From contig NZ_AP025591.1 in NCBI RefSeq assembly GCF_023169945.1, positions 620,001 to 684,000 of the forward strand: a stretch of 64,000 nucleotides of DNA, given 5' to 3'. Numbering within the stretch: the stretch's first letter is position 1; each line of letters begins with the position of its first letter. The translations under genes and the position numbers were made by a program. The DNA comes from Anaeromyxobacter oryzae. Its GTDB lineage: Bacteria; Myxococcota; Myxococcia; Myxococcales; Anaeromyxobacteraceae. The notes below the pieces were generated by a model that worked only from the letters and a program-made list of their open reading frames with translations, did not search any database and was not told the DNA's origin. Of this stretch, positions 44,909 to 59,685 are shown in pieces.

Positions 44909-46141
44909 CTATCCGGCGCAGACCAGCCGCAGGTCGGCCTGGTCCGCCCGGTGGAGCGTGCACGCGCCCTGGAACGTGACCGTGGCCGTCCCACCCTCGA
45001 GGGGCGGCGTGTAGACGGCGCCCGCGGCGGCCGCCTCGGGCGTGCCCGCCGCGGCGACCGGGCACGACACCACCTCGCCGCCGGCCTTCGTGACGGTCGC
45101 CACCAGCATGTGCCAGTCCGGCGGGGCCCCCTCCAGCGGGACCGTCTGCGGGACGAGCAGGTTCGCGATCGACGAGAGCGCGGCGTCGAACATCGGCTCG
45201 CAGATGCTCGCGCGGATGGTGCGGCCCGGGCCGAGGGCGTCGAGGAGCTCCGTGTACCGGGTCGGCAGGTCGAAGGAGGTGGCGCAGCCGGTCGGCGCGA
45301 GCGTGCTCCGGTCGTAGCCCGCGATGACCGCCACGATCGGCTGGCGGGCCTCTCCGGCGATGGGACCGTCGAGGAACGAGACGAGGTCGCTCACCGGGTC
45401 GAGGAGGTTCGCCTTGGTGGCGGCCGCGTGGCAGAGATCGTTCGTCGTCGCGTCGTACGGCGGCGCCGACTCCGAGCAGTCGTCCTCGTCGGAGAGGAAG
45501 ACGATGGCGAGCCGCGCGCCGGCACGGAGGAACCCCTCGTTCGGCGCGCCGGGGCCGGTCGCCTCGAGCGCGCGGCGAGCGGCGCGGAACGGCTGCTCCT
45601 TCCCGGACCCGAGGATGCCCACGAGCACGTTCGCCTTGAAGTCGTCCTGGAGCGTCGGCGAGGTGGCGGGGAGGATGCGCGGGCCGACGAACTCCGCGGG
45701 CGGCGGGCCGAACAGGAGCTTGCCGGCGAGCGCCGGGTCCGTCAGCGCTGCGGGATCCACCGCGACGAGGCGGCCGGCCGGGTACGGCACCCGGTAGCTC
45801 AGGCTGGCGAACGGGCCCGACGCGGGGTACTCGGCCTGCTGCTCGTCGAAGTCGGTCACCGACGTCGTCGTGACGCCGATCTGGAAGTCGTTCTGGATCC
45901 CGGTCCCCGCGAGCCCGGCGATGAACGCGTACAGGCTGTCCTTCAGCGCCTGCTGCTCCTGCGACATCGACCCCGAGTCGTCGATGACGAAGAGGATGTC
46001 CGTCCGCGCCGCGCCCATCTTCACGGCGGAGTCGCAGCGCGTCACCGCGTTCGCCGGGACGCTGTCGCACGCGGCGAGCGCCGCGACGAGCACCGGCGCG
46101 ATCCCGATGGTCTTCCTCACGATGTTCCCCCTCCCCGCCAT
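44909..46141 (-). CDS. VWA-domain lipoprotein
   Basis: This 410-residue protein has a lipobox (VLVAALAACDS). A von Willebrand A domain with an intact MIDAS follows: DILFVIDDSGSM, then IGVTTTSV and IVFLSDEDDCSE. The C-terminal half contains paired cysteines and a CPVAAAGTP segment. This type (VWA with the DEDDC motif) is common in myxobacteria and is probably surface-exposed. The start is one base from the stop of the larger paralogue upstream, so they are one operon. Confidence 0.88.
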   Translation of the reverse strand: MAGRGNIVRKTIGIAPVLVAALAACDSVPANAVTRCDSAVKMGAARTDILFVIDDSGSMSQEQQALKDSLYAFIAGLAGTGIQNDFQIGVTTTSVTDFDEQQAEYPASGPFASLSYRVPYPAGRLVAVDPAALTDPALAGKLLFGPPPAEFVGPRILPATSPTLQDDFKANVLVGILGSGKEQPFRAARRALEATGPGAPNEGFLRAGARLAIVFLSDEDDCSESAPPYDATTNDLCHAAATKANLLDPVSDLVSFLDGPIAGEARQPIVAVIAGYDRSTLAPTGCATSFDLPTRYTELLDALGPGRTIRASICEPMFDAALSSIANLLVPQTVPLEGAPPDWHMLVATVTKAGGEVVSCPVAAAGTPEAAAAGAVYTPPLEGGTATVTFQGACTLHRADQADLRLVCAG

Positions 46142-46142
46142 C

Positions 46143-48071
46143 TCAGTACGACCCGGTCCCGAGGTCGCCGCAGAGGCACGTCCCGGGCGCGTCCGGGGTC
46201 GGCTGGACGAAGCCGGCCGGCGTCTCGCCGGCGTAGCAGGTCCAGAGCTCCGGGTTCGTGGCGGTCACGACTGTCGGCCGCACGCCGCCGAGGTCCCGGT
46301 AGCACGCGGCCCGGCTCTGGCACCCGCCCGCCGGCAGGCGCCCGAGGTAGTCGGCGGAGTACGTCTCGCCGGGGTTCGCCTCGCAGTTCTGCGTCGCGTG
46401 GTTGATGTAGACGAACCGGCTCACGGTGGACGGGTTCGGGTCGGCGAGCTGGTCGCGGGTGGCGGTGAACCACCAGTCCCAGCCCTGCGCCGCCGCGTCG
46501 GCGGCGGAGAGCGTCGACGGCGCGGGGCCCTTGCAGGTCTTCCGCGTCTTCCCGGTGGCGTCGGCGATCCGGAGGATCGTGATCTCCGTGCCGGCAGGAT
46601 CGCTCGGGAGCACCAGGCCCGACGGCGGCTTCACGATGTCCGCGATGCGCGTCAGGATCGTGCCGAAGTTCGGGTTGCACATCGAGCCGACCACCACGTC
46701 GGCGCCCTTCTGCCGGAGGTTGTTGGCGGCGCCCAGGAACCGGTTGCCCGCGGCCTGACCGCCGCACACGTCCGACGTGCACACGGCCGTGGTGCCGGTG
46801 CACTGAAAGTCACAGCACACGCCCGCCACGCACGACTGGTCCTGACAGGTCTCGCTGTTGGCGGAGACGATGAACGCCGCGCCGAGCGGCCGGTTCAGCC
46901 CGGCGAAGTAGTCCACCACCTGGGTCACGGCGAAGTGCTTGCCCACGCCGTCGTCCATCGAAGCGTCGGCGACGCAGGTGTCGGCCCCCGGCGAGCCGGA
47001 GAGGATGATGCCGCCCACCGCGTCCTCGGGCGACGAGCAGTCGTCCTCGTCGCCGAGGAAGACGAGCACGAGCTTCGAGTTCGCGTGCGGCCAGTCCGCC
47101 GGGAGCGCGGAGCCATCGGGCCTGAGGTCGAGCTGCTGGCCCGCGAGCGCCTTCTGGACCGCGAGCCGTCCGGCCTGGAGCCCCTGCTCCTCGCCGGAGC
47201 CGCAGGTGCCGGCGACCACGTTCGCCTTGAACCAGCCCTCGAGCTGGGCGGCGGTGTAGCCCTGGCGGTTGCACGTCTTCGACCCGTCGCTGCACGCGGG
47301 GAGCGCGGGATCCCGTTTCGGCTGACCGGTCGTGGCGTCGAGCTCGGGGTAGACCTCCTTGTCGAAGTGGAGGACACGGGGGTTGTTGCTCGCGCCGACG
47401 AAGGCGCCGTGCGGGTAGAGCTGGCCGTTCGTGGCGAGGCCCGCCGCGCACGAGCTGTCCACGCGGTAGTGCTTCTGGAGGCTGCCGCACGCCGCGCCGG
47501 GCGCGCTGCACGCGACGTTCGCCTGGTCCGTCGTCCCCACGAGCTTCGTCGCCGGATCGCAGCAGACCTTCTCGCCGAGGAGCCCCACGCAGTCCGTGCC
47601 GCAGTAGCCGCTCGCGCAGTCGCTCGCGGCGTTGCACGACTTCGCCTGCTTGAGGGGCCGGACCGGCGTCGAGCCCGTGTTCTCGCAGCACACGTTCGTG
47701 CCGGTGACTCCCGGGCAGTCGTTCCGGCACGTCGCGGACGTCGGGTTGCTGATGAAGATCGACGTCGTCGTGACCGCGAGGTGGAAGTCGATCGGCTCGA
47801 GCCCGGCCGCGCGGCGATCCACGTTCGTCTGGTTCAGGTTCGAGATGAACGCGGCGAAGTTGTCGGCGAGCTTCTGCTGCTCGCCGCCCATCGATCCCGA
47901 GTCATCCACGACGAACAGCACGTCGGCCGTCGAGAGGTTCGACAGCGTGATGCGCTGCTGGCCCGGCTGGATGAGGCAGTGGCCAACCGGGTTGAAGTTG
48001 TAGTCCTGGCACCCGGCCGCGAGGGCGGAGAGCGCGAGGAGCATCAAGGTGCGGACCCGAGACGGTCGCAT
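46143..48071 (-). CDS. cysteine-rich VWA-domain lipoprotein
   Basis: The 642-residue protein has a lipobox (LMLLALSALAAGCQDY). A split VWA domain with MIDAS VLFVVDDSGSM at about 50 and VFLGDEDDCSSPED at about 350 follows. Between the two lies a long insertion with many cysteines (CRNDCPGVTGTNVCCENTG, CASGYCGTDCVGLLGEKVCC), which look like disulfide-rich knots. Twenty or more cysteines indicate an exported location. It precedes the shorter VWA paralogue by one base. Confidence 0.88.
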   Translation of the reverse strand: MRPSRVRTLMLLALSALAAGCQDYNFNPVGHCLIQPGQQRITLSNLSTADVLFVVDDSGSMGGEQQKLADNFAAFISNLNQTNVDRRAAGLEPIDFHLAVTTTSIFISNPTSATCRNDCPGVTGTNVCCENTGSTPVRPLKQAKSCNAASDCASGYCGTDCVGLLGEKVCCDPATKLVGTTDQANVACSAPGAACGSLQKHYRVDSSCAAGLATNGQLYPHGAFVGASNNPRVLHFDKEVYPELDATTGQPKRDPALPACSDGSKTCNRQGYTAAQLEGWFKANVVAGTCGSGEEQGLQAGRLAVQKALAGQQLDLRPDGSALPADWPHANSKLVLVFLGDEDDCSSPEDAVGGIILSGSPGADTCVADASMDDGVGKHFAVTQVVDYFAGLNRPLGAAFIVSANSETCQDQSCVAGVCCDFQCTGTTAVCTSDVCGGQAAGNRFLGAANNLRQKGADVVVGSMCNPNFGTILTRIADIVKPPSGLVLPSDPAGTEITILRIADATGKTRKTCKGPAPSTLSAADAAAQGWDWWFTATRDQLADPNPSTVSRFVYINHATQNCEANPGETYSADYLGRLPAGGCQSRAACYRDLGGVRPTVVTATNPELWTCYAGETPAGFVQPTPDAPGTCLCGDLGTGSY

Positions 48072-48181
48072 CGAGGGGACCTCCGATCCGGCGGGATGAT
48101 AGCCCCGAACGTCCCCCGGGCAAACGACGCACCGGCGATTTTGCTCGCTTGCGCAGCGTGAAACCGCGCAGGCGCGCCTAC

Positions 48182-49738
<1,557 letters not shown>

Positions 49739-49789
49739 GCGAGTCCCGGGGTGGTGCGTCCGGCCGATGGGCGGCCGCGAATGGCGATT

Positions 49790-49867
49790 CCGTTCGCCCT
49801 GAGCCTGTCGAAGGGCGACCTACCGCGCGCGTTCGTGGCTCGACAGGCTCACCACGAACGGTTCGCC
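49790..49867. repeat. paired REP-like palindromes between guaB and guaA
   Basis: The segment has CGTTCGCCCTGAGCCTGTCG, AAGGGCG, then GTTCGTGGCTCGACAGGCTC and ACCACGAACGG, the latter a nearly perfect palindrome. The first block is the reverse complement of GCTCAGGGCGAACG found at 35614 and 40037. Such dispersed palindromes are common in GC-rich genomes. It could alter readthrough from guaB to guaA. Confidence 0.75.
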
Positions 49868-49868
49868 G

Positions 49869-53861
<3,993 letters not shown>

Positions 53862-53865
<4 letters not shown>

Positions 53866-54557
53866 TCGCGCTCGCTCTGCGGCGCCGGCGGGGCGTTCGC
53901 GGCGGCGCGCCGGGCCTGCAGCCAGCGCAGCCCGATGCCGAGCAGCACGACCGCCATCGTGACGAGGATGTAGTGCCCGAACCGGGCGGCGAACCGCGCC
54001 GCCTCCTCGATGTTCGACCCGAAGTAGAACCCGATGCAGACCCACAGCGGCGCCGAGACGAGCGCGGCGGCGCCGTCGAAGACGAGGAACTCCCAGTACG
54101 GGAGACCCGCGTGGCCGGCGGTGAAGTACGTCGGGGCGCGGATGCCGGGGAGGTACCGCGCGATCACCACGACGATGTTCCCGCGGCGCCGCATGAGCTT
54201 CTCGACCTTCTCGAGCTTCGCCGGCGTGATCAGCCGCCGCAGCGGCCGGAAGTCGGCGAGCCGCACCCCGAACTTGCGGCCGGCGAAGAAGATGACCGAG
54301 TCGCCCGCCAGGATCCCGGCGAGCCCGAAGAGCACCATCGCGAGCAGGGCGGGGTCCCGCACCATGATCGAGAAGCTCGCGGTCTCGACGCCGAGGCGCT
54401 GGCTCGCCTCGAGCCAGGCGAGGACGCCGCCGGTCACGAGGACGACGTCCTCGGGCAACGGGAGGCCGAAGCCGCACAGGAGCAGCGTGCCGAAGACGAA
54501 GCCGTAGCCGATGTGGAGGGAGTGCCCTCCCAGCATCTGGACCAGCTGTTCGAGCAT
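53862..54557 (-). CDS. DedA family membrane protein
   Basis: The 231-residue protein has VFGTLLLCGFGLPLPEDVVL near the N-terminus (the family's FGxPxPxE motif), GDSVIFFAGRKFG, and the IARYLPGIRAPTYFTAG motif with its key arginines. Four to five membrane segments are visible. DedA proteins flip or transport undecaprenyl phosphate or other lipids, with proton coupling. It converges on and overlaps the end of the PilZ-Hsp70 gene by 4 bases. Confidence 0.93.
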
Positions 54558-54698
54558 CCGCTCCTCGCGCCCCCCGGCCGCCCTCGATTACCTCATTGTC
54601 ACACCTGCCGTCACCCGGTCCCTCGTCCCTCGGACGATGGACGCGCTCATCCGAACGGCCCGGAGGTCACTACGCTTCCCGCGCGGCCTCCCGCCCGG

Positions 54699-55160
54699 CT
54701 ACCCGGTCGGCTTCCGTCCGGGCAGCCCCCGCAGCAGCTCCCGGTTCTCGGCCACCTTCGCGGCGAGGTCCGCCGCGATGGCGAGGGCGAGCTTGAGGCA
54801 GGCCGCCGGCTTCTCGGCCGCCTTCCGGAAGAAGTCGCGGTGGGCGATCTCGAGGACCTCGCAAGGCGTCGCGGCGACCGCCGAGACGAGGCGCACGCCC
54901 TTCCCGAGGAGCGCCACCTCGCCGAGGTGCTCGCCGGCGCCGAGCACCGCGAGCTCCCGCTCCCCCTCCGCCGTCCGCTGGGTGACGCGCACGGTCCCGG
55001 CCTTCACGATGAAGAGCGACTCGCCCACCATGTTCTCGACGAACAGCGGCGTGCCGGCGGGGAGGGCCTTCTGCTGCGCGATCTCCGCGAAGATCCGGAG
55101 CCCGGTCTCGGTGAAGTCCTTGAAGAGGACCGACCGCTGCAGGGCCTCGAGCGCGGTCAC
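54699..55160 (-). CDS. cyclic nucleotide-binding domain protein
   Basis: The 153-residue protein is a single cNMP-binding beta-roll: ALQRSVLFKDFTETGLRIFA, then PLFVENMVGESLFIVKAGTV and LGAGEHLGEVALLGKGVRLV. The phosphate-binding cassette keeps the GE pair (LGEVALL), but the usual arginine position is GVRL rather than RSA, so nucleotide binding is possible but unproven. No HTH is present, so it is not a CRP-type regulator. The GTG at 55160 overlaps the stop of the gamma-carbonic anhydrase gene by 4 bases. Confidence 0.88.
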   Translation of the reverse strand: MTALEALQRSVLFKDFTETGLRIFAEIAQQKALPAGTPLFVENMVGESLFIVKAGTVRVTQRTAEGERELAVLGAGEHLGEVALLGKGVRLVSAVAATPCEVLEIAHRDFFRKAAEKPAACLKLALAIAADLAAKVAENRELLRGLPGRKPTG

Positions 55161-55684
55161 GGCGCGCCCCCGGGCGCCCGGTGACGCCCTGCGAGGCTCA
55201 CGTAGTTCGACGCGCTCTTCTTCAGGAACGCGAGCTCCTCCGGCGTGAGCGCGCGCTTCGGCTTCGCCGGCGCGCCCATCACGAGCGTTCCCGGCGGCAC
55301 CACCGCGCCCGGTGGGACGAGGGCGCCCGCGCCGATCATCGCGTCGGGGCCGACGACCGCGCCGTCGAGGACGATCGCCCCGATCCCGACGAGGCACCGG
55401 TCGTGGACGGTGCAGCCGTGGAGCACGGCGCGGTGGCCGATCGTGACATCGTCGCCGATGATCGTCGGGTGCGTGCCCGTCGTGACGTGCAGGACGGTGT
55501 GATCCTGCACGTTCGTGCGGGCACCGATCCGGACGAAGTTCACATCCCCGCGCACGACGGTGCCGAACCAGATCGAGGAATCCTCCCCGATCTCCACGTC
55601 TCCGACGATCACGCTCCCCTCCGCCGCGAAGACGCGCGCGTGCAGGCGGGGCGCCTTTCCCCCGAACGGCTGGATGATCGCCAT
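55157..55684 (-). CDS. gamma-carbonic anhydrase family protein
   Basis: The 175-residue left-handed beta-helix protein has hexapeptide repeats and the three metal-ligand histidines in VQDHTVLHVTTGTHP and IGHRAVLHGC. Repeats such as VVRGDVNFVRIG, VGIGAIVLDGAVVG and PPGTLVMGAPAKPKR are typical. It forms trimers binding Zn or Fe between subunits. I prefer the ATG at 55684 to the TTG one codon earlier. It is cotranscribed with miaB, vanZ and the cNMP-binding gene. Confidence 0.93.
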   Translation of the reverse strand: MAIIQPFGGKAPRLHARVFAAEGSVIVGDVEIGEDSSIWFGTVVRGDVNFVRIGARTNVQDHTVLHVTTGTHPTIIGDDVTIGHRAVLHGCTVHDRCLVGIGAIVLDGAVVGPDAMIGAGALVPPGAVVPPGTLVMGAPAKPKRALTPEELAFLKKSASNYVSLAGRHRAPGGAP

Positions 55685-55696
55685 CAAGGGCGGATG

Positions 55697-56146
55697 CTAG
55701 CCCGCGCCACCCCGGCGCCGCAAGAACGCGGCCGCGACGGCGGCCCCGGCGAGCGCGCCGAGGGTGTCCGCCGCCCAGTCCCAGACGTCGCACTGGCGGT
55801 TCGGGACGAACAGCTGGTGCAGCTCGTCGCTCACGCCGTACAGGCTCGCGATCGCGAGCGCGACGGCGAGCGCGGCCGGCCGGCGCAGGCGCGTGCCCGC
55901 GAGCGCGAGGCGGACGAGGAACGCGAGCCCCGCGTACGCGCCGGCGTGCAGGAGCTTGTCGTGCGAGAGGATGCCAGACGGGACGAACGGGAACGGGTTC
56001 GACTGGTTCGAGACCCAGAAGATCGCGGCGGCGTACGCGACGGCGAGGACCGCGAACGCGAGGGCCGCCCGCCTCATGTCCGCGGCCCGCGCGGCGAGCG
56101 CCTCGTCGGCGCGCAGCGCGCCGTCCAGGCCGGCGCGATCGCTCAC
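55697..56146 (-). CDS. VanZ family membrane protein
   Basis: The 149-residue protein has four membrane segments and the VanZ signature SHDKLLHAGAYAGLAFL, SLYGVSDELHQLFVPNRQCD, VWDWAADTLGALAGA. The first 20 residues are charged. The GTG at 56146 overlaps the miaB stop codon by 4 bases. The function of VanZ-like proteins outside teicoplanin resistance is unknown. Confidence 0.92.
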   Translation of the reverse strand: MSDRAGLDGALRADEALAARAADMRRAALAFAVLAVAYAAAIFWVSNQSNPFPFVPSGILSHDKLLHAGAYAGLAFLVRLALAGTRLRRPAALAVALAIASLYGVSDELHQLFVPNRQCDVWDWAADTLGALAGAAVAAAFLRRRGGAG

Positions 56147-57531
56147 GCGAGCACACCCGAGAGCGAGCTCGTCCCCGCGCGCGTGACGCGCACCGCGACG
56201 AGCGCGCCGGCGGGCGCGGAGGCCTCGTCGGCGGCGAGGTGGACGACCCGGTTCTCCGGCGTCCGGCCCAGCCGCTCCCCGGGCTCGTCGGACGGCCCCT
56301 CGACGAGGACCTCGAGCGTCTTCCCCAGCTCCGCGGCGAACGTCTCCGCGGCGATCCGGCGCTGCACCGCGAGCAGCCGCTCGAGCCGCTCGACCGCCAC
56401 GTCGCGCGCGACGTCGCGCCACTCCGGGGCGGAGTCGAGCTTCAGGTTCGCGACGGTGTGCGGGCGCGGGCTGAAGACGAAGCTGAAGCTCTGCTCGAAG
56501 CGGGCCCGCTCGAGCAGCGCCAGCGACGCCTCGAAGTCGGCGTCGGTCTCGCCGGGGAAGCCCACGATGAAGTCGGTGGTGATGGCGATGCCGGGCCGCG
56601 CCGCGCGCAGCCGGTCGAAGCGATCCAGGTACTCCGCGACGGTGTAGTCGCGGCGCATCCGGACCAGCACGGCGTCCGAGCCGGACTGCACCGGCAGGTG
56701 GAAGTGCGGCATCACCTTCGGCTCGTCGCGGAACACGGCGATGAGGGCGTCGGAGAGATCGTGCGGGTGGCTCGTCGTGAACCGGATCCGCGCGATGCCC
56801 GGGATGGCGGCGACGCGGCGGAGCAGGTCGGCGAACGTGCAGCCGCCCGCGTACGAGTTCACGTTCTGCCCGATGAGCGTCACCTCGCGGACCCCGACGC
56901 CGGCGAGGTCGGCGCACTCGGCCACGACGTCCGGGTACGGCCGCGAGACCTCGCGCCCGCGCGTGTGCGGCACGATGCAGAACGCGCAGACGTTGTCGCA
57001 GCCCTTCATCGCGGTGACGAACGCGGTGACGCGCCCGCGCGCGGCCTCGGGATCGGCGCGCGGGAACACGTACTCCTCGGAGTCCATCCACCCGGTCTCG
57101 GCGAACCGCTCGCGCCCGCCCGCCCGGTCCACCATCTCCGGGAGCTTCCCGATGTTGTCGGGGCCGAAGACGAAGTCGACGTACGGCACGCGCGCGAGCA
57201 GCCGGTCCTTCTCCTGCTGCGCGACGCACCCCGAGACGGCGATGATCGCGCCGCGCCGCGCCTTCACCTCGCGGTAGCGGCCCAGCGCGGAGAGGAGCTT
57301 CTGCTCGGCCTTCTCGCGCACCGCGCAGGTGTTCAGGAGGATGAGATCCGCCTCGTCCGCGGTGGCCGCGGGGGTGAACGCGTGCCGCCCGAGCAGCTCG
57401 AGCATGCGCTGCGTGTCCGACTCGTTCATCTGGCAGCCGAAGGTGTGGACGAACACCTTCCGCGCGGCGGGCGGGCGGGCGTCCGGCGCCGGGCCGGCGG
57501 GCTTCCGCGAGAGCGAGACGAGGTCGGACAT
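56143..57531 (-). CDS. miaB: tRNA-2-methylthio-N6-dimethylallyladenosine synthase
   Basis: The 462-residue radical-SAM methylthiotransferase has three N-terminal cysteines binding the auxiliary cluster (VHTFGCQMNESD, LLNTCAVREKAE, VSGCVAQQ). The radical SAM motif CDNVCAFCIVPHTRG is intact, and the C-terminal TRAM domain is present (about 390-460). The FGCQMNESDTQRM start distinguishes MiaB from RimO and MtaB. It modifies A37 of tRNAs reading UNN codons. It is the first gene of a four-gene coupled operon. Confidence 0.97.
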   Translation of the reverse strand: MSDLVSLSRKPAGPAPDARPPAARKVFVHTFGCQMNESDTQRMLELLGRHAFTPAATADEADLILLNTCAVREKAEQKLLSALGRYREVKARRGAIIAVSGCVAQQEKDRLLARVPYVDFVFGPDNIGKLPEMVDRAGGRERFAETGWMDSEEYVFPRADPEAARGRVTAFVTAMKGCDNVCAFCIVPHTRGREVSRPYPDVVAECADLAGVGVREVTLIGQNVNSYAGGCTFADLLRRVAAIPGIARIRFTTSHPHDLSDALIAVFRDEPKVMPHFHLPVQSGSDAVLVRMRRDYTVAEYLDRFDRLRAARPGIAITTDFIVGFPGETDADFEASLALLERARFEQSFSFVFSPRPHTVANLKLDSAPEWRDVARDVAVERLERLLAVQRRIAAETFAAELGKTLEVLVEGPSDEPGERLGRTPENRVVHLAADEASAPAGALVAVRVTRAGTSSLSGVLA

Positions 57532-58277
57532 CGGCCGCGGAAACTAAGGAAGGTGGGGGGGCGGAGTCAACCGGCGCTCCGGGCTGCGGCGAACCGGGCG
57601 GGGCGCGGCGCGCGGGATCGGCGAGTCGGTTCTCCGCCGGTGTGGCGCCGCGAGTGGCGTTTCGGCACGCAACGAGAGCGGCCCCCCTCACCCTACCCTC
57701 TCCCCCCGAGAAGCCGGGGGGAGAGGGACGTCCGATGGAATGGCGTTCGCATCCCACTGCCGTCCGCGCTCGTGGTCGCGCGGGAGAGGGCCGACGCTCG
57801 CCGTCGCGTGAGTGTCCCCGCGCAGTTTAGCGGAGTGAGGGGGCCGCTCGCGCTTCCGTACCGACGCTCGCCGTCGCGTGAGTGTCCCTGCCCAGTCCAG
57901 CAAAGTGAGGGGGGCGCTCGCGGTTCCGGGCCGACGCTCGCCGTCGCGTTGTGGGTCCCCGCCCAGTCCAGCAAAGTGAGGGGGCCGCTCGCGGTTCCGG
58001 ACCGGCGCTCGCCATCGCGTGAGTGTCCCCGCGCAGTCCAGCGGAGTGAGGGGGCCGCTCGCGCTTCCGGGCTTGAGGCTCGCCGTCGCCTGAGTGTCCC
58101 CGCGCAGTCCAGCGCGGAGTGAGGGCGCCGCTCGCGGTTCCGGGCTTGACGCTCGCCGTCGCCTGGGCCCTCCCTCTCCCCCCGCGCAGTCCAGCGGGGG
58201 GAGAGGGCCGGGGTGAGGGGGGCCGCTCGCGTTCCTGTGCGCCGCTCCTCGCGCCTGCGGCGCCCGCCCGCGCCCCG
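57532..58277. repeat. 746-base intergenic region with ~71-base tandem repeats
   Basis: From about 57780 to 58250, a unit of 70-73 bases recurs six to seven times; the block GACGCTCGCCGTCGCGTGAG (or close variants) starts at about 57793, 57863, 57933, 58004, 58076 and 58147. Each unit carries GCAGTCCAGCGGAGTGAGGG and CCGCTCGCGGTTCCGG. The outer ends (57697-57730 and 58170-58210) contain CCCTCTCCCCC / GGGGGAGAGGG hairpins. No gene is recognised. The spacing and lack of conserved unique spacers rule out CRISPR. Confidence 0.85.
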
Positions 58278-59675
58278 TCACCCCCTCGGCACGAGCGCGT
58301 CCGCCACGTCCTCGAGCTCCTGGAGCGTCGTCACCTCCGCGACGCGCTGGCAGTGGCGCTCGTAGAGGAGCATCTCGCTGTCCCCGCTCCCCCACGCGTG
58401 CCGCGCCTCTGGGCAGATCCAGAGCACCCGCCGCGCGCGGCGCTTCAGCTCCTCGAGGACCCACGCCTCCGGCGGGTTGTAGTTGTTGCGGCCGTCGCCC
58501 ACGACGAGCACCGTCGTCCGCCGCGTGACCGACTCGAGGTGGTCGCGGTGGAACGTCCGGAGCGCCCTCCCGTAGTTGGAGTTCGCGGCGAGGCTGACCG
58601 CGCGCGCCGCGATGGCGAGGTCGGCGGCGCGGGCGGGATCCCGCTCCGCGCGCAGCGCGCCCGTCACCTCCGCGAGATCGGAGACGAACACGAACGTCCG
58701 CACGCGCGTGAAGCGGCTCTGGAGCGTGTAGAGGAAGAGCAGCATGAGCCGCGTGACGTGCCGGACGGACTCGGAGACGTCGCAGAGCACGATGATGTCC
58801 GGCCGGAGCGGTCGCCGGCGCCGGAAGAGGAGCCGCGCCGGGAAGCCGCCCATCCCGAGGTTCCGGCGCAGCGTCCGGCGCACCGCGAGGACGCCGCGGC
58901 GGTGCGCCCGGTCGCGGCGCACCAGCCGCGACTGGAGCCGCGCCGCGAGCCGCTTGACCGCGGTCTCCGTCCGCGCGAGCTCCTCCGGCGCGAGGCGCGC
59001 GAGCGATCCGGCGAGCCCGCCCTCGCGGCGCACGCTGCGCGCGCGGCCCTCGAGGTCGGCGACCCGCCGCGCCGCGTCCTCGACCTTCCGCAGCGCCGCC
59101 TCGAGCCGCTCGGCGACGACCTGCAGCCCCGCCGCGTCGAGCCCGCGCCGCCGGAGCGCCTCCTCGAGCGCCTCGAGATCCTTCCGGAGCGCGCCGCCGC
59201 CCGCCGCGGCGAGCAGCCGGCGCCCCTGGAAGCCCGCGAGCGCCGGGGTCCCCGCGGCGAAGTCCAGCTGCAGCGCCGCGCCGCGGAGGAGGCGCGCGAG
59301 CAGCCCTTGGTCGCCCTCCAGGGCGGCGCGCGCGAGCGGGCTCGCCGACGCGAGGAGGTCCTCGAGGGTCCGCGCGATCATCTCGAGCTCGTCGCCCTCG
59401 AGCAGGCCCTGCTCCTCGAGCTCCGCCACGAGCCCGCGCTCGAACCCCTCGAGGATCCGGCCGAGCCCGGAGAAGTAGAGGTCGAACAGCCCGTCGAAGA
59501 CGCGGACGTCCGCGGCGCGCTTCACGAGCGTCGAGCGGAGCGCGGCGCGGAACCCGGCCCGGTCCTCGGCGCCGACGAGGGCGGCGGCGGCGACCGCGTC
59601 CGCCACCTCGACCGGCGCGACGCGGACCCCGTTCGAGCGGAGCAGCGCGGCGAACTCGACGAGGCGGGCCTCCAT
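58278..59675 (-). CDS. CoxE-like VWA domain protein
   Basis: The 465-residue protein has a charged helical N-terminal half (FAALLRSNGVRVAPVEVADA, RAALRSTLVKRAADVRVFDG). A VWA-type domain follows (PDIIVLCDVSESVRHVTRLM at about 295, FVFVSDLAEVT). The MIDAS reads DVSES. CoxE-like proteins usually pair with an AAA+ MoxR ATPase (CoxD) for metallocofactor insertion, but no ATPase is seen here. It ends by the repeat array and starts 10 bases from the next minus-strand gene. Confidence 0.9.
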   Translation of the reverse strand: MEARLVEFAALLRSNGVRVAPVEVADAVAAAALVGAEDRAGFRAALRSTLVKRAADVRVFDGLFDLYFSGLGRILEGFERGLVAELEEQGLLEGDELEMIARTLEDLLASASPLARAALEGDQGLLARLLRGAALQLDFAAGTPALAGFQGRRLLAAAGGGALRKDLEALEEALRRRGLDAAGLQVVAERLEAALRKVEDAARRVADLEGRARSVRREGGLAGSLARLAPEELARTETAVKRLAARLQSRLVRRDRAHRRGVLAVRRTLRRNLGMGGFPARLLFRRRRPLRPDIIVLCDVSESVRHVTRLMLLFLYTLQSRFTRVRTFVFVSDLAEVTGALRAERDPARAADLAIAARAVSLAANSNYGRALRTFHRDHLESVTRRTTVLVVGDGRNNYNPPEAWVLEELKRRARRVLWICPEARHAWGSGDSEMLLYERHCQRVAEVTTLQELEDVADALVPRG

Positions 59676-59685
59676 CCCAGGGAGT

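Noticed and set aside
57780..58250. CRISPR array
   Set aside because: The repeated units are contiguous and the whole 71 bases is conserved; there are no unique spacers and no cas genes.
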